A stretch of 64,000 nt of DNA from contig DLKC01000068.1 in assembly GCA_002478885.1 (NCBI GenBank), positions 1 through 64,000 on the forward strand. Direction: 5' to 3'. The first letter of the stretch is position 1. Every line of letters begins with the position of its first letter. Under the pieces are notes generated by a model. The model was not told the origin of the DNA. It did no database searches and was given only the letters and a program-made list of their open reading frames with translations. Both the position numbers and the translations under genes were made by a program. The DNA is from Chitinophagaceae bacterium UBA7600. GTDB taxonomy: Bacteria; Bacteroidota; Bacteroidia; Chitinophagales; Chitinophagaceae. Positions 16,732 to 26,900 of this stretch are shown in pieces.

Positions 16732-17865
16732 TCAGGCATTAAAGGTCTGCTTCATAACGGAAATAAACTGTTTCATCTCTTCCATAGTACCAATGCTTAC
16801 CCGCCCCCACTTGCCGTCCGGATAAGTGTTGGAGCGAACAAGCACATTCTTCTTCAGCATGTCGGCAGCAAAGTCGCCCTTGTAGTCGCCAAGTTTAAAA
16901 AAGAAGAAGTTTGTATGAGAAGGTATACACCTGAACCTCATTTGAGAAAGCGTTTCAAAAGTGTAGTCACGGGCTGCAATGATCTTTTTCCGGCAATCAT
17001 TTCTATGGGCTTCATCTTTCAGGCTTGCCAGCGCTGCCACCATCGTAAGATTACTGACAGCCACTTGCGATTCATCGAAATAGGCGTCTTCGAGTTTCAT
17101 GATCATTGATGGGTGCGCCGCTATAAAACCAATTCGTAAACCCGCCATCCCGTGGATTTTCGAAAAAGTACGCATTACAATAATATTTGGATTACTGCTG
17201 ACCAGCCCCAACATGGACTCATTATCGGGCGTATCCACAAAATCGATATATGCCTCATCAACCAGAACGGCAGCCTTTTTAGATGCCTCTATACAAAAAG
17301 CTTTCAGTGCTGCCGGCTTTACTATAGTAGCAGTAGGGTTGGCAGGGTTAACTACATATACCAACTGCGTGTTATTGTCAATACTACTTAACATGGCGGG
17401 TAGGTCATGCACTTTGTCTTCAGTCAAGGGAATTTCAATAACTTTTATACCTAATTTTTTTGCCGTGTTTGGAAGTATGAAAAATGTAGGAGCGGCTGTA
17501 ACAATATTGCCTTTGCTAAAGTACCTAGGCAATAGTCCCAATGCCACGCTCGATCCTGCCGTTACCAATATATTCGACTCTTCCAACCCGTACCCAGCAG
17601 CCAGCTCCTTCCTGAACGACAGCATGCTGGGTAAACTAAACTGGTACCGGTTCGAGTAAGGTACCATGTCGGCAATTGCATCCCTCACCATTTGTGACGG
17701 TCCATAAGGGTTTTCGTTCGAGCCCAGGTTCAGCAGACCCTCCTGCGCTCCAAAATCTTTTGGCAAACGATCTTCACCGGCCATTGATCTGAAAGAAAAT
17801 CCCAAACCCAATGCAGCAAGTGAACTGTTCCTGATAAGTTCGCGGCGGTTTATTTTACTGGTCAT
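16732..17865 (-). CDS. Tat-exported class I/II aminotransferase (histidinol-phosphate aminotransferase-like)
   Basis: PLP enzyme of 377 residues resembling HisC. The PLP-binding lysine is Lys236 in RTFSKIHGMAGLRIGF, Asp203 in LVDEAYIDF contacts the pyridine ring, and NENPYGPS-like residues near 50-57 form the substrate loop. Unusually, it starts with a twin-arginine signal: NRRELIRNSSLAALGLGF at residues 6-23. It should therefore be exported folded with its cofactor. No histidine biosynthesis gene is nearby, which argues against a role in that pathway. Possible roles, all inferred, include periplasmic amino-acid or cell-wall metabolism. Confidence 0.82.
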   Translation of the reverse strand: MTSKINRRELIRNSSLAALGLGFSFRSMAGEDRLPKDFGAQEGLLNLGSNENPYGPSQMVRDAIADMVPYSNRYQFSLPSMLSFRKELAAGYGLEESNILVTAGSSVALGLLPRYFSKGNIVTAAPTFFILPNTAKKLGIKVIEIPLTEDKVHDLPAMLSSIDNNTQLVYVVNPANPTATIVKPAALKAFCIEASKKAAVLVDEAYIDFVDTPDNESMLGLVSSNPNIIVMRTFSKIHGMAGLRIGFIAAHPSMIMKLEDAYFDESQVAVSNLTMVAALASLKDEAHRNDCRKKIIAARDYTFETLSQMRFRCIPSHTNFFFFKLGDYKGDFAADMLKKNVLVRSNTYPDGKWGRVSIGTMEEMKQFISVMKQTFNA

Positions 17866-17961
17866 AACGGTAGTTTTGATTATTCAAATTACAATGTTTT
17901 CTGCGTACTTGCGTTAAACTGACGACCCAAAGACCCCATTTATTTTCAAGCCAGCCTGCCA

Positions 17962-18462
17962 TTAAACACGTTTACCCAACTCGATCACTTCGCAATTTTT
18001 CATTTCTTTTCCTTCAATCACAAAACGTATCAGCGTCCTTACTTTATGCCAACCCTGTTTACCTGCAGCACCAGGGTTCATATGAAGGCATTGAAGTTTG
18101 TCGTCGTACATCACTTTCAAAATATGTGAATGCCCGCTTATAAAAAGCTGTGGTTGTTCCCTCAATATTAACTCTCTTACCCCGCGCTCGTATCGTCCCG
18201 GGTAACCACCAATATGCTTCATCAAAACCCTAACTTCCTCACATGTAAATATTAGTTGCTCCTGGTAAACACTTCTTACATCATAGCCATCAATATTTCC
18301 ATAAACACCGCGAACAGGCTGGCCGCTTTTTGAAAGTTGCTCGGCAACTGCGATCGTTCCAAAATCTCCCCCATGCCAGATTTCGTCGCAGGACTCAAAA
18401 TGCTTAAATACCGCTTCGTCCAGGTATCCGTGCGTGTCTGATATTAGACCAATACGTTTCAT
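17962..18462 (-). CDS. YfcE/MJ0936-type metallophosphoesterase
   Basis: Compact phosphodiesterase of 166 residues. Metal ligands are visible in order: Asp9 and His11 in ISDTHG, Asp33 in HGGDFG, Asn56 in GNID, the histidine pair in SGHSH near 112-116, and HMNPGAAG near the C-terminus. Such enzymes cleave model phosphodiesters; the natural substrate is unknown. Full length for the family. It is divergent from the ROK kinase gene; a near-consensus -7 box (TAATATTG) lies just before the start on the minus strand. Confidence 0.88.
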   Translation of the reverse strand: MKRIGLISDTHGYLDEAVFKHFESCDEIWHGGDFGTIAVAEQLSKSGQPVRGVYGNIDGYDVRSVYQEQLIFTCEEVRVLMKHIGGYPGRYERGVRELILREQPQLFISGHSHILKVMYDDKLQCLHMNPGAAGKQGWHKVRTLIRFVIEGKEMKNCEVIELGKRV

Positions 18463-18510
18463 TGTTCAATATTACGCACCGCTTCCCGTCTCAGATTGTA
18501 TTTTTTTGTG

Positions 18511-18550
18511 GTACCGGCCTTTTCAGGTGTGGCATCTTCGTTGCGTCGCA
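18511..18550 (+). repeat. Bipartite intergenic repeat, copy 3
   Basis: Box A GTACCGGCC at 18511-18519 after a run of seven T's, a 20-base spacer, core GTTGCGTCGCA at 18540-18550. The CACTTGTA half of box B is not conserved here. It lies between divergent genes, about 30 bases upstream of the ROK -7 box. Confidence 0.65.
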
Positions 18551-18580
18551 ATCCGTTCACCGGCAGATCATAAATTGAGC

Positions 18581-18588
18581 TAAGTTTG
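18581..18588 (+). promoter_or_regulatory. -7 promoter box for the ROK gene
   Basis: TAAGTTTG matches TAnnTTTG exactly, 25 bases before the ATG at 18614. GTTCACC about 22 bases upstream is a weak -33 candidate. Confidence 0.5.
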
Positions 18589-18613
18589 AGCAACAAACAA
18601 CGATTACTCTTTC

Positions 18614-19531
18614 ATGAAGCCAGGCAATTATCTCTGGGGCGTCGACCTCGGGGGAACCAAAACAGAAGCCGTAATATTGTGTGCTGATGATCCGTCAGCA
18701 ATCATCGCCCGTAAAAGAATTCCAACAGAAGCGCATATGGGTTACTCACATATCATTCACCGCATACAGGTGCTGGTAAGTATGCTGGCGGAAGAAACAG
18801 GCATAACCCCATCGCATATGGGCTTTGCAACCCCGGGCGCATTACAACCTGCTACGCAGACAATGAAGAACTGCAACACCACCTGCCTGAACAACCAGCC
18901 GTTAAAGGCGGACCTTGAGAAAGCCCTGAATGTAAAAGTTTCCATAGCTAACGATGCCAATTGTTTTGCGCTTGCCGAAACCCTCATGGGCGTTGTTCCG
19001 AAAGTGCATCCAAATGCTGAGGTTGTCTTTGGAATAATCATGGGTACCGGTGTGGGCGGCGGAGTCGTGGTCAACGGAAAAGTATTGAATGGCGCGCAGG
19101 GCATTGGCGGCGAGTGGGGCCACAATTTTCTGGACGCGTCAGGCGGTCCCTGCTATTGCGGCAAAACCGGGTGCGTGGAGACGCTGTTGTCAGGCACCGG
19201 TCTTCAACAATTTTATCAAAGCCTGGCAGGTACGCTATATACACTACCCGAAATTGTACAACGTTACCATCAAGGTGGCGACGAGGCAGCTAATGCAACT
19301 ATCGAAAGAATGATTCACCAGTTCGGCAGAGCACTTGCGACCGTTGTAAATATTATCGATCCCAACGTGATCGTGATCGGTGGCGGTGTTGGCAATATCG
19401 ACTTGCTCTATACAAGAGGCGCCGAAGAAGTATGTAACTACATCTTCAATACAACGCCTTCTGTAAAACTGGTAAAGCCGTTGCTCGGCGACAGCGCCGG
19501 GGTGTTCGGAGCTGCCTTGTTAACGCTGTGA
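18614..19531 (+). CDS. ROK-family sugar kinase
   Basis: Cytoplasmic kinase of 305 residues phosphorylating a hexose, probably glucose or N-acetylglucosamine. The ATP phosphate loop DLGGTK is at 11-16, the catalytic aspartate Asp114 lies in ANDANCFAL, and the ROK zinc site is His170 with Cys180, Cys182 and Cys187 in CYCGKTGCVE. No helix-turn-helix is present, so it is an enzyme rather than a ROK repressor. Full length. The substrate cannot be fixed from sequence alone; a NagB-like enzyme elsewhere in the window hints at amino sugars. Confidence 0.9.
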   Translation: MKPGNYLWGVDLGGTKTEAVILCADDPSAIIARKRIPTEAHMGYSHIIHRIQVLVSMLAEETGITPSHMGFATPGALQPATQTMKNCNTTCLNNQPLKADLEKALNVKVSIANDANCFALAETLMGVVPKVHPNAEVVFGIIMGTGVGGGVVVNGKVLNGAQGIGGEWGHNFLDASGGPCYCGKTGCVETLLSGTGLQQFYQSLAGTLYTLPEIVQRYHQGGDEAANATIERMIHQFGRALATVVNIIDPNVIVIGGGVGNIDLLYTRGAEEVCNYIFNTTPSVKLVKPLLGDSAGVFGAALLTL

Positions 19532-19710
19532 ACCATGCACACGACGCTCAATGTGACAGTTCCCTGCTACGAATAAATCTGCTTACATTTGCTTATGCCA
19601 TTCTTCAGAAACTTCACCTATCATATCGACAAGCGCAAATGGAAATATATTTTCCTGCTTGCCACACTGGAAATGTCTGTCTGCTGACCTGCTGCATTAG
19701 TTGTTGCAGC

Positions 19711-19759
19711 ACAAGTGTGCGACGCAAGAATGCTTAATGCTCATTTCATCGCCCGGCCC
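19711..19759 (-). repeat. Bipartite intergenic repeat, copy 4
   Basis: Read on the minus strand: box A GGGCCGGGC (19759-19751), a 22-base spacer containing ATTAAGC, box B CTTGCGTCGCACACTTGT (19728-19711), then GCTGCA. It lies between two plus-strand genes, opposite to their direction. Confidence 0.8.
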
Positions 19760-19808
19760 ATCGATGCATTTTCGGATTTCTATTTTCTAATGCTAAATGT
19801 CATTTGTT

Positions 19809-20966
19809 ATGCCATTCTATTATAAACTCGGAAACATTCCGCACAAACGCCACACACAGTTTCGCAAAGCCAATGGCGAACTCTATTCGGAACAACTTTT
19901 TTCAACAGAAGGGTTCAGCAACGATTACTCGATCATGTATCATTGCCATCCTCCAACCCAGATCATTAAAACCGAGCCGCAGCAAAGTGTTGCACCAACT
20001 GTAGCAGAAGAAAAAATGTTGCAGCACCGCAGCTTTGAAGGCTTCAAAATTGAGCCGCAAAAAGACTTTTTAGATAGCCGCAAACCCGTGCTGGTAAATA
20101 ACGATTGCCATATTGTACTTGCCGCACCAAAGGAAAGCATGACGGAATATTTTTATAAAAACACCGATGCAGATGAAATGATTTTTGTACATGAAGGCAG
20201 TGGCACACTACGTAGCATGTATGGCCAACTTGATTTTGCCTATGGCGACTATCTTATTATTCCACGCGGCACGATCTACCAAATAAATTTTACAACTGAA
20301 CAGAACAGGTTGTTTATCGTAGAGTCTTTCAGCCCGATCAGGTTTCCGAAAAAATACACGAGCAAATACGGCCAGTTGCTGGAACACTCGCCTTACTGCG
20401 AAAGAGATATCCGCCCGCCGCACTCGCTCGAAACATTTGATGTGAAAGGTGATTTCCTGATCCGTGCAAAAAAGAAAGGCATGATGTATAGCCTGCACTA
20501 CGGCACACATCCCTTTGATGTGGTTGGGTGGGATGGCTGTTGTTATCCTTACGCATTCAGTATTCACGATTTTGAACCCATCACCGGCCGTGTACACCAG
20601 CCACCGCCGGTACACCAGACTTTTGAAGCACACAATTTTGTAGTGTGCAGTTTTGTGCCGCGTTTATACGACTACCATCCCGATGCGATTCCGGCACCAT
20701 ACAACCACAGCAATATCGACAGCGATGAAGTGCTCTACTATGTGGATGGTGATTTTATGAGCCGTAAAAATGTAACACGCGGCATGATCACTTTACACCC
20801 CGCCGGAATACCGCATGGGCCGCATCCCGGCGCTGTGCAACGCAGCATTGGAGCTAAAGAAACAAAAGAACTCGCGGTAATGGTCGACACATTTCACCCG
20901 TTGCAATTAACAAAAGAAGCGCTCGATATTGAAAACGACGGGTATGTAATGAGTTGGGCTGAGTGA
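19809..20966 (+). CDS. hmgA: Homogentisate 1,2-dioxygenase
   Basis: Non-haem iron dioxygenase of 385 residues opening the ring of homogentisate to maleylacetoacetate in tyrosine and phenylalanine breakdown. N-terminal YYKLGNIPHKRHTQFRKANG and the C-terminal cupin with the iron-binding set YNHSNIDSDEV and HPAGIPHGPHPG are diagnostic. An ATG at 19797 would add MSFV; I prefer 19809 because homologues begin MP-YYKLG. The other pathway genes (fumarylacetoacetase, HPPD) are not in the window. It has a repeat copy on each side. Confidence 0.93.
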   Translation: MPFYYKLGNIPHKRHTQFRKANGELYSEQLFSTEGFSNDYSIMYHCHPPTQIIKTEPQQSVAPTVAEEKMLQHRSFEGFKIEPQKDFLDSRKPVLVNNDCHIVLAAPKESMTEYFYKNTDADEMIFVHEGSGTLRSMYGQLDFAYGDYLIIPRGTIYQINFTTEQNRLFIVESFSPIRFPKKYTSKYGQLLEHSPYCERDIRPPHSLETFDVKGDFLIRAKKKGMMYSLHYGTHPFDVVGWDGCCYPYAFSIHDFEPITGRVHQPPPVHQTFEAHNFVVCSFVPRLYDYHPDAIPAPYNHSNIDSDEVLYYVDGDFMSRKNVTRGMITLHPAGIPHGPHPGAVQRSIGAKETKELAVMVDTFHPLQLTKEALDIENDGYVMSWAE

Positions 20967-20993
20967 GGGACATAAGGTAGCAGTAGTTTTTTT

Positions 20994-21040
20994 GTACCCG
21001 GCGGCAGTGCTGCTATGAAACATCGTTGCGTCGCACCCTT
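20994..21040 (+). repeat. Bipartite intergenic repeat, copy 5
   Basis: Seven T's, then box A GTACCCGGC at 20994-21002, a 22-base spacer, box B GTTGCGTCGCACCCTT at 21025-21040. It begins 27 bases after the hmgA stop, on the same strand. Confidence 0.78.
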
Positions 21041-21152
21041 TTACCGCATCGCTATGTGCAGCAATTAAACAGCTGTGACGCCGGCAGTTTATTCCAAGCA
21101 TTTAAGTGGCAAAACCTTGTGCCGTACAACGAATGATTTTTACATTTACGAT

Positions 21153-22013
21153 ATGTTCAATAAACAAACAGTAGAAGTTCACTTAAAAGGCAAGCCTGTA
21201 AAGGTTCATCTCGTATCAACAGGAGCCGTGTCTGTAAAAACAAAATTCCGCGAATCAACCAAAACCGGAATACTTGCATCGCTTGATTTTATCTTCGACA
21301 AGAAATTCACCGAATGGATGCCGATATGGGTGATGGTGATCGAGCACCCCGAAGGTGTATTTGTAATTGACACCGGCGAACAAGCCGAAGTAAATGATCC
21401 CGGTTTTTTTAAAAGCTCCGGCTTTTTTGTAAACTGGTTCGATACTACTCAATTTAAATTCATCGTAAAAAAGGAAGAAGAGATAGGGCCGCAACTAAGT
21501 GAACTAAATATTCCTGTCGAAAAGATAAAAGCGGTTGTGCTAACACATCTTCACCTAGATCATATCGATGGATTAAAATACTTTCCATCCACAGAAATTA
21601 TCGTAAATAAATATGAATGGGAAAAGCCTTATGGCGATTTACCAAAACTTTACCCGGCATGGTTTGCGCCAACTTTGGTTGAATTGAACGAGCAGTATGA
21701 AAACTTTGAAAAAGCTTGCTATCTCACAAAAGCGAAAGATCTTTTAATGCTGCACACACCAGGCCACACCTACGGGCACTGTTCGGTTGTATTTAATACT
21801 GATGAAGGATACTTGTTTTTTGGTGCAGATGTTTGTTATGCGCAACGGCAATTGATTGAACGGAAATATTCGGGCACAAACGCCAGTCACCGGCTTGCTG
21901 AAAAAACTTATGCTGCTGTAACATCGTTTGCCAAGCAACACAAGACTATTTTTATTCCATCGCACGAAACCGCTGCAGCAGAGCGCCTGCAAACATTTGA
22001 GCCGGTATTTTAA
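21153..22013 (+). CDS. MBL-fold hydrolase, N-acyl homoserine lactonase-like
   Basis: Metallo-beta-lactamase-fold protein of 286 residues. The metal motif HLHLDH is at residues 132-137, followed by the GH of HTPGHTYGHCSV and the aspartate in FFGADVCY, matching the AHL lactonase (AiiA/AttM-like) branch. No signal peptide, so cytoplasmic. An upstream ATG at 21075 would add 26 residues without family resemblance, so the start MFNKQTVEVHLKG is chosen. Lactone substrate is inferred only; no quorum-sensing genes are nearby. It is convergent with the lipoprotein gene, 56 bases away. Confidence 0.82.
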   Translation: MFNKQTVEVHLKGKPVKVHLVSTGAVSVKTKFRESTKTGILASLDFIFDKKFTEWMPIWVMVIEHPEGVFVIDTGEQAEVNDPGFFKSSGFFVNWFDTTQFKFIVKKEEEIGPQLSELNIPVEKIKAVVLTHLHLDHIDGLKYFPSTEIIVNKYEWEKPYGDLPKLYPAWFAPTLVELNEQYENFEKACYLTKAKDLLMLHTPGHTYGHCSVVFNTDEGYLFFGADVCYAQRQLIERKYSGTNASHRLAEKTYAAVTSFAKQHKTIFIPSHETAAAERLQTFEPVF

Positions 22014-22069
22014 ATGCGCAGCTACTACAAAATACAAAGGAAAGACCAGCCTTCTCCATTCCTTTCGTT

Positions 22070-22837
22070 CTATTTATATTCAAAGATTAATTCATAGCTA
22101 TCTTTACCATTCAGCTTTGCAATGCAGGACCGTGGCCTGCCATCTTCCCGGTAATCATATACTATCGAAGTATTGCCGGTTCCTGTGCAATTGTTTGCAG
22201 AGTTGCTGAGCATGCCACCCCATGTTATACTTGCAGCCCTCACATCATCACCGGAATACAAAGGATTTTTCCTGGCATCATAACGATCGAATAAAAAAGA
22301 TCCGCAGTGGGTTTCAAACCCGACCTGTATTTTATAATCATCCCAATGCATAAGATTACCATTGACATCGTAGCTGAATACCTGGTATTCCTGAAACGCC
22401 ACAGGTGCATCCACAGCACCGGTATTGCTATGGAGATAGCTGACTGTTTTAGCAAGCCTGCCATCGTTATCGTGCAGGTAAACAACACTATCTGTTCCGG
22501 CATTATTCCCCAGCCTGCAAAGTGTATAAGCAACCTCGCGACTAGTTGGGTCTTTATAGTAAACATAAATATCTGTCCTGTTGGTAGAAGTGCCGGGTTC
22601 TACAATTCTTATAATTCGTTCTTTGTCATCCCGGTAATAAGTTTTGCCTCCTTCTTTAAGAAGCCTGCCCGCATTATCGTAAGCATAATCAATGCTGATG
22701 AGACCGCCGCCAAATGCTTCCGTTTTGGTAATCTTTACAAGCTGTTGTGCGGATGTTTCTGTTGCGGTAAGATTTTGTTCCTTGCTGCATGAGGCAAGCG
22801 CTGCGATGACGGCAAAAGGGAAGATGATCTTTTTCAT
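22070..22837 (-). CDS. Hypothetical lipoprotein with YD/RHS-like repeats
   Basis: Protein of 255 residues with a lipoprotein signal peptide ending ALASC (Cys17). The mature part holds repeats of the YD/RHS type: YAYDNAGRLLKEGGKTYYRDDK, VYLHDNDGRLAKTV and FSYDVNGNLMHW. This pattern is common in Bacteroidetes lipoproteins of unknown role and suggests a short beta-strand stack rather than a full RHS shell. Surface or periplasmic location inferred. The gene is convergent with the lactonase-like gene and has over 400 bases upstream. Confidence 0.72.
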   Translation of the reverse strand: MKKIIFPFAVIAALASCSKEQNLTATETSAQQLVKITKTEAFGGGLISIDYAYDNAGRLLKEGGKTYYRDDKERIIRIVEPGTSTNRTDIYVYYKDPTSREVAYTLCRLGNNAGTDSVVYLHDNDGRLAKTVSYLHSNTGAVDAPVAFQEYQVFSYDVNGNLMHWDDYKIQVGFETHCGSFLFDRYDARKNPLYSGDDVRAASITWGGMLSNSANNCTGTGNTSIVYDYREDGRPRSCIAKLNGKDSYELIFEYK

Positions 22838-23254
22838 ATTTTGACAATTAGATTTACGGGTACCTATTTAACAGATACCTCTACTGCGATAAATGTTGCT
22901 TCGCCGGAAAATTATTTTCGGGCTATTTTGATCCTTACTGTCAATGATTTTTTGTTTGCATGATGATTGTTATTAAATATTCCCTGGCTGTATAGCTCAC
23001 GGCATTCTTCAATGCTGCAGGCAAACAGTGCGATGCCGGATTGCGGTCACTTTAGCGCAACGACACCTGTTTAAAAATCGCAGCCAGGTACCACATATGC
23101 TTTAATTATTTTAAACAATCTCAAACGATAAACAGAATAGCCTCTCAAAACATAGCAACAATCATTCTTATTTAAGCGACTTCGTTTCAAACTTGCCGCC
23201 AGCCAACCTTTGTTTCTATAAAATACAGTAGTTTCATTTCTTAATTAAGTTAAC
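22838..23254. other. Intergenic region, 417 bp, between divergent genes
   Basis: Contains copy 2 of the 26-bp repeat and the divergent promoters of the lipoprotein and DUF1080 genes. A weak promoter for the latter may be TTTG at 23209 with TAGTTTCA at 23229. No RNA gene seen. Confidence 0.6.
23033..23058 (+). repeat. 26-bp GC-rich repeat, copy 2
   Basis: Begins ATGCCGGATTGCGGTCACTT and ends TAGCGC, aligned without gaps to 5553-5578 (22 of 26 identical). It continues AACGACACC. Confidence 0.4.
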
Positions 23255-23890
23255 ATGAAAAAGATTGCTTTATTATTTAGCCTTTCAATGGCTGTCTGCC
23301 TGCCAAATTTGTTTTCGCAAAAAAACGATGACTGGATGAAACTATTTAACGGCACATTCGATAACTGGAAGGTGGGCGAGAATGCAGCCACCTTTAAAAC
23401 AGAAGACGGGATGATTGTCGTAAACGGGCCTACGGCGCACTTGTTTTATGATGGTGATTACAGCAATCACGATTTTAGAAATTTTGAACTTAAGCTGGAT
23501 ATCATGACAACGCCGGGATCCAACTCAGGCGTATACATTCACACAAAATACCAGGAAAGCAGCTGGCCGCAGGTGGGCTATGAAATACAGGTAAACAACT
23601 CGCATACTGACTGGCGAAGAACCGGCAGTGTTTACGGCATTCAGGATGTAAAGGATGTTTACGTAAAAGACAATGAGTGGTTTACGATGGATATTACAGT
23701 GCAGGGCAAACACGTGGTAGTAAAAATCAACGACAAAGTGATCAATGATTATACTGAACCGGCAAATGTGCAAAGAGAAAAAGGCGATGAACAAAGAGTT
23801 TTATCGCATGGCACTTTTGCTTTGCAGGGCCATGACCCGAAAAGCAAGGTCTATTATAAAAACATTATGGTTAGAACATTGCCGGATTAA
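23255..23890 (+). CDS. Secreted DUF1080 (3-keto-disaccharide hydrolase-like) protein
   Basis: Protein of 211 residues with a signal peptide (MKKIALLFSLSMAVCLPNLFS, likely cut before QKND). The rest is one DUF1080 domain (PF06439), a concanavalin-like jelly roll: WMKLFNGTFDNWKVG at the start, SNSGVYIHTKYQ and VGYEIQVNNSH in the middle, GTFALQGHDPKSKVYYKNI at the end. Members are glycan-active, some hydrolysing 3-keto-disaccharides. It is probably periplasmic. Convergent with the sulfatase gene across a strong bidirectional terminator; the shared neighbourhood fits polysaccharide breakdown. Confidence 0.88.
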   Translation: MKKIALLFSLSMAVCLPNLFSQKNDDWMKLFNGTFDNWKVGENAATFKTEDGMIVVNGPTAHLFYDGDYSNHDFRNFELKLDIMTTPGSNSGVYIHTKYQESSWPQVGYEIQVNNSHTDWRRTGSVYGIQDVKDVYVKDNEWFTMDITVQGKHVVVKINDKVINDYTEPANVQREKGDEQRVLSHGTFALQGHDPKSKVYYKNIMVRTLPD

Positions 23891-23905
23891 CAGTGCATCA
23901 AGTGT

Positions 23906-23954
23906 TGATCAATAAAAAAAAGCGCGGTTATTCTGCGCTTTTTTTTATTGATCA
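23906..23954. terminator. Bidirectional terminator with a perfect 20-bp stem
   Basis: TGATCAATAAAAAAAAGCGC at 23906-23925 pairs without mismatch with 23935-23954, loop of 9 bases. Eight A's and eight T's lie inside the stem, so a T-run follows the GC core whichever way it is read. It ends the DUF1080 gene and sulfatase A. Confidence 0.92.
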
Positions 23955-23958
23955 CTTT

Positions 23959-26900
23959 TTATTTTTCTTTTATAATCTTCGCAACCCCGCAACTTCCATC
24001 GGTGATAATCCGAAGTACATAAACGGCGGCGGGGAATTTATCAATATCGAGTTGCATGCTGTTAGTCCCTTTTTCCGCGGCACCCTGTTTTGTATAAACA
24101 TCTTTGCCGTTGATGTCGGTAATAACCAGTTTATATTGTTCCCCTTCAGTCTTTGCATTAAACAGCACGTTTATTAACGATTGCGAAGGATTCGGGTAGA
24201 CTTTTATTCCTTGTAGTACAGGCGTGCTTTGAGTGTCCTGCATTTTTGCGATGGCAAATGTTGGAGTGACCGTTACAGCTTTCTTTCCCATGGGTGAGCT
24301 GCCGCAGTTATTGCTTAAAATAACGGTGACGTTTCCGCCTGTTGTTCCAAAATTAACAGTGATTTTATTGGTGCCCTGCCCCGCGGTAATTACACTCCCA
24401 GAAGGTACCGCCCAGTTATAGCTCATGCCGCTGAGGGCGGTGACCTGGTAACTGATGTTGGTCTGTCCTGCCGACACAGTTGCAGACCCTGTAATGCCGG
24501 AAGAAGGACTTGGCGCTACCGCATAAACCGCCAGGCTTTTGGCAGCACTGCTTCCACAACTGTTGTTGGCCTTTACCGATATAGTTCCGGATGTAAAAGC
24601 TGATGGCACCTGGATTAACGCAGACTTTCCGTTGTTTTGAACAACTGTAAAAGAGGCAGGCACTGTCCAGGTATAAGATGTTGCGTCAACGATGGCTGAT
24701 GTTGTATAGGTAAAGTTTCCACCACCGCAGAGATTGCTTGTCGTGCCTTTGATATAGGAAGGTGCCACAGGAGGAACAGCGATGCCATCAGCAATTGTTA
24801 TAGATGTTGATGCGGTGCAGCCGAAGCCATCAGTAACTGTGTATTGGTGTAAACCAGCAGCGGCTGCAAATAATCCTGAACCGCTATATGATCCCGAACC
24901 GCCGGTTGCCGTTACGTTCACCAAAGTTGTTCCAGATTTGCAAAGAATGGTTCCTGCAGTTGAACTTACCTGCAGGGTGGTTTCATCGATAAGGCCATCG
25001 CAGTCGTCATCGATTCCATTACATATTTCAGTCGCATTTGGATGGACTGCCGGGTTATTGTCATCACAATCTGTATTATCGCTTACATACCCGGTCAATT
25101 TTGAGGATGATTGCACGGCGTTCATTGCATCGCCATACCCGTCGCCATCTGCATCCCTGTAAAATATCGTTACCGTACCTGCTTCATCAATCTGCCCATC
25201 ACAGTTGTTGTCAAGACCATCAATAATTTCAAGTGCTCCGGGGTATATCATACTGTTGCTGTCATTGCAATCGCTGTTATTTTTTACGTAACCGGCAGGT
25301 GGTAAACAGGTGTAGGCCAATAAAGAGTCTGTTTGATTACCGAAGCCGTCGTTGTCTGCATCGCGGTAATAAAAGCTTCCTGCAATATTATCAATCAAGC
25401 CATCGCAGTTGTTATCAATTCCATCACATATTTCCATAGCACCGGGGTTGACCAGCATATTACTATCATCGCAATCCCTGTTATTTGCCGAAAAACCGTT
25501 AGGTTGATACGGCGACCGTATAGAGACAGTTGCAAACCCATAGCCATCACCGTCTGAGTCTTTGTAGTAAGTAGCAGTATCGCGGGCAGGTGGCTGGTGC
25601 TGTTGCCATCCTTCAGAAAGTTTGCGGCGCATATCCGCCAGCACCGATGCAAATGCAGGATTGCTCACAAGGTTTGTATACTCTTTAGGGTCATTCGCAC
25701 GATCGTACAGTTCCTCTCCATTTCCACCTTCCCAGGAATTATAACGATAGGCATCGGTGGTGACGCTCCTCCCCATAATGGTTGACCTTTTTACCTGCGC
25801 AAAAACCGCGTCTTTCCATGGCTGGTTCGGGTTATCCAGTAAGGTGGCAAAACTTGAGCCCTCAGTGCCAGGCACCGGGGGCAATTTACACAGTTCCAGC
25901 AGCGTGGGATAGATATCGATTAGTTCGACCAGTCTATTACAAACTCCGGGAGCTTTTCCCGGAGCACAAACAACCAATGGAATATGAAGTGCTTCTTCGA
26001 AAAGCGTTTGCTTTCGCCAGAGCCCTTCATGCTCACCCAAATGTTGTCCGTGGTCGCTGAAGAATATGACAATCGTGTTTGACCACAGGTCCAGGCTATC
26101 CATTTTATCAAGCACCAACCCCAACTGCGTATCCATCTGTGAAACTTCGCCTTCATACGCATGAATGGTTCGTTTCAGGTCATAAGGTGACTTTACCAAT
26201 TGATAGGGTAATGCGGGCTTGGGGATATCACCTCTGTCATTAACCGGTTCGTTTGGAATAACCAGGTTACCAGAGCCATTGCCTTTAAAACCGGGTAATG
26301 TATCGCCGTTAATATTTGTGGGGAGTGATTCCTGAACAGAAGGATCTCCGCTCCTATTCCAACTATTCAGATTGGGAGAAAAATCATAGTGCGGTGAAAC
26401 AAGTCCAAGGCCGTAAAAAAAAGGCCCGGCCTGCGGTTGTTGCAATCTTCCTGCAAGATCTCTCGAGAACATGCCATCGTAAGTAGCAGAATCCGGTGTT
26501 TGGTTAACCCACCAGGCACCTAACGGCAGTGGTGTTTTTACCGCACTTAATAATTGTTCGCCATCCACATCTCTCTTAAGCAGGTTCAGTCCGACTCCAC
26601 CTGTCTCAGCAGGATCTGCATAGTCCCAGGTTATATCATTTTCAAACGTAACATGCATGATCTTGCCATATCGCTCTGTTCTATAGCCGAATTTTTTAAA
26701 ATACTCCGGCAAAAATGTTACCGAAGAATCTATGACAGTGCGTGGATCTACGTTATCATCAAATATCCGGGTCCGGTCGGGCCGCCAGCCGCTGAGAAAG
26801 GATGTGCGTGAGGGACTACATAGTGCATACTGAACATAACACTTGTTAAAAAGAACACCCCTGTTCAGAATTCGTTGCACATTAGGGGTCGCCATCTCCG

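Noticed and set aside
17099..17659. 186-codon plus-strand frame
   Set aside because: Antisense to the aminotransferase with all catalytic residues in place.
21117..21148. TTG and TACATTTA with 21-base spacing before the lactonase-like gene
   Set aside because: The -7 box deviates from consensus and would place transcription start on the start codon; evidence too thin.
22036..22065. AAAGGAA...TTCCTTT inverted repeat between convergent genes
   Set aside because: Only 7 bp with a 16-base AT-rich loop; too weak to call a terminator.
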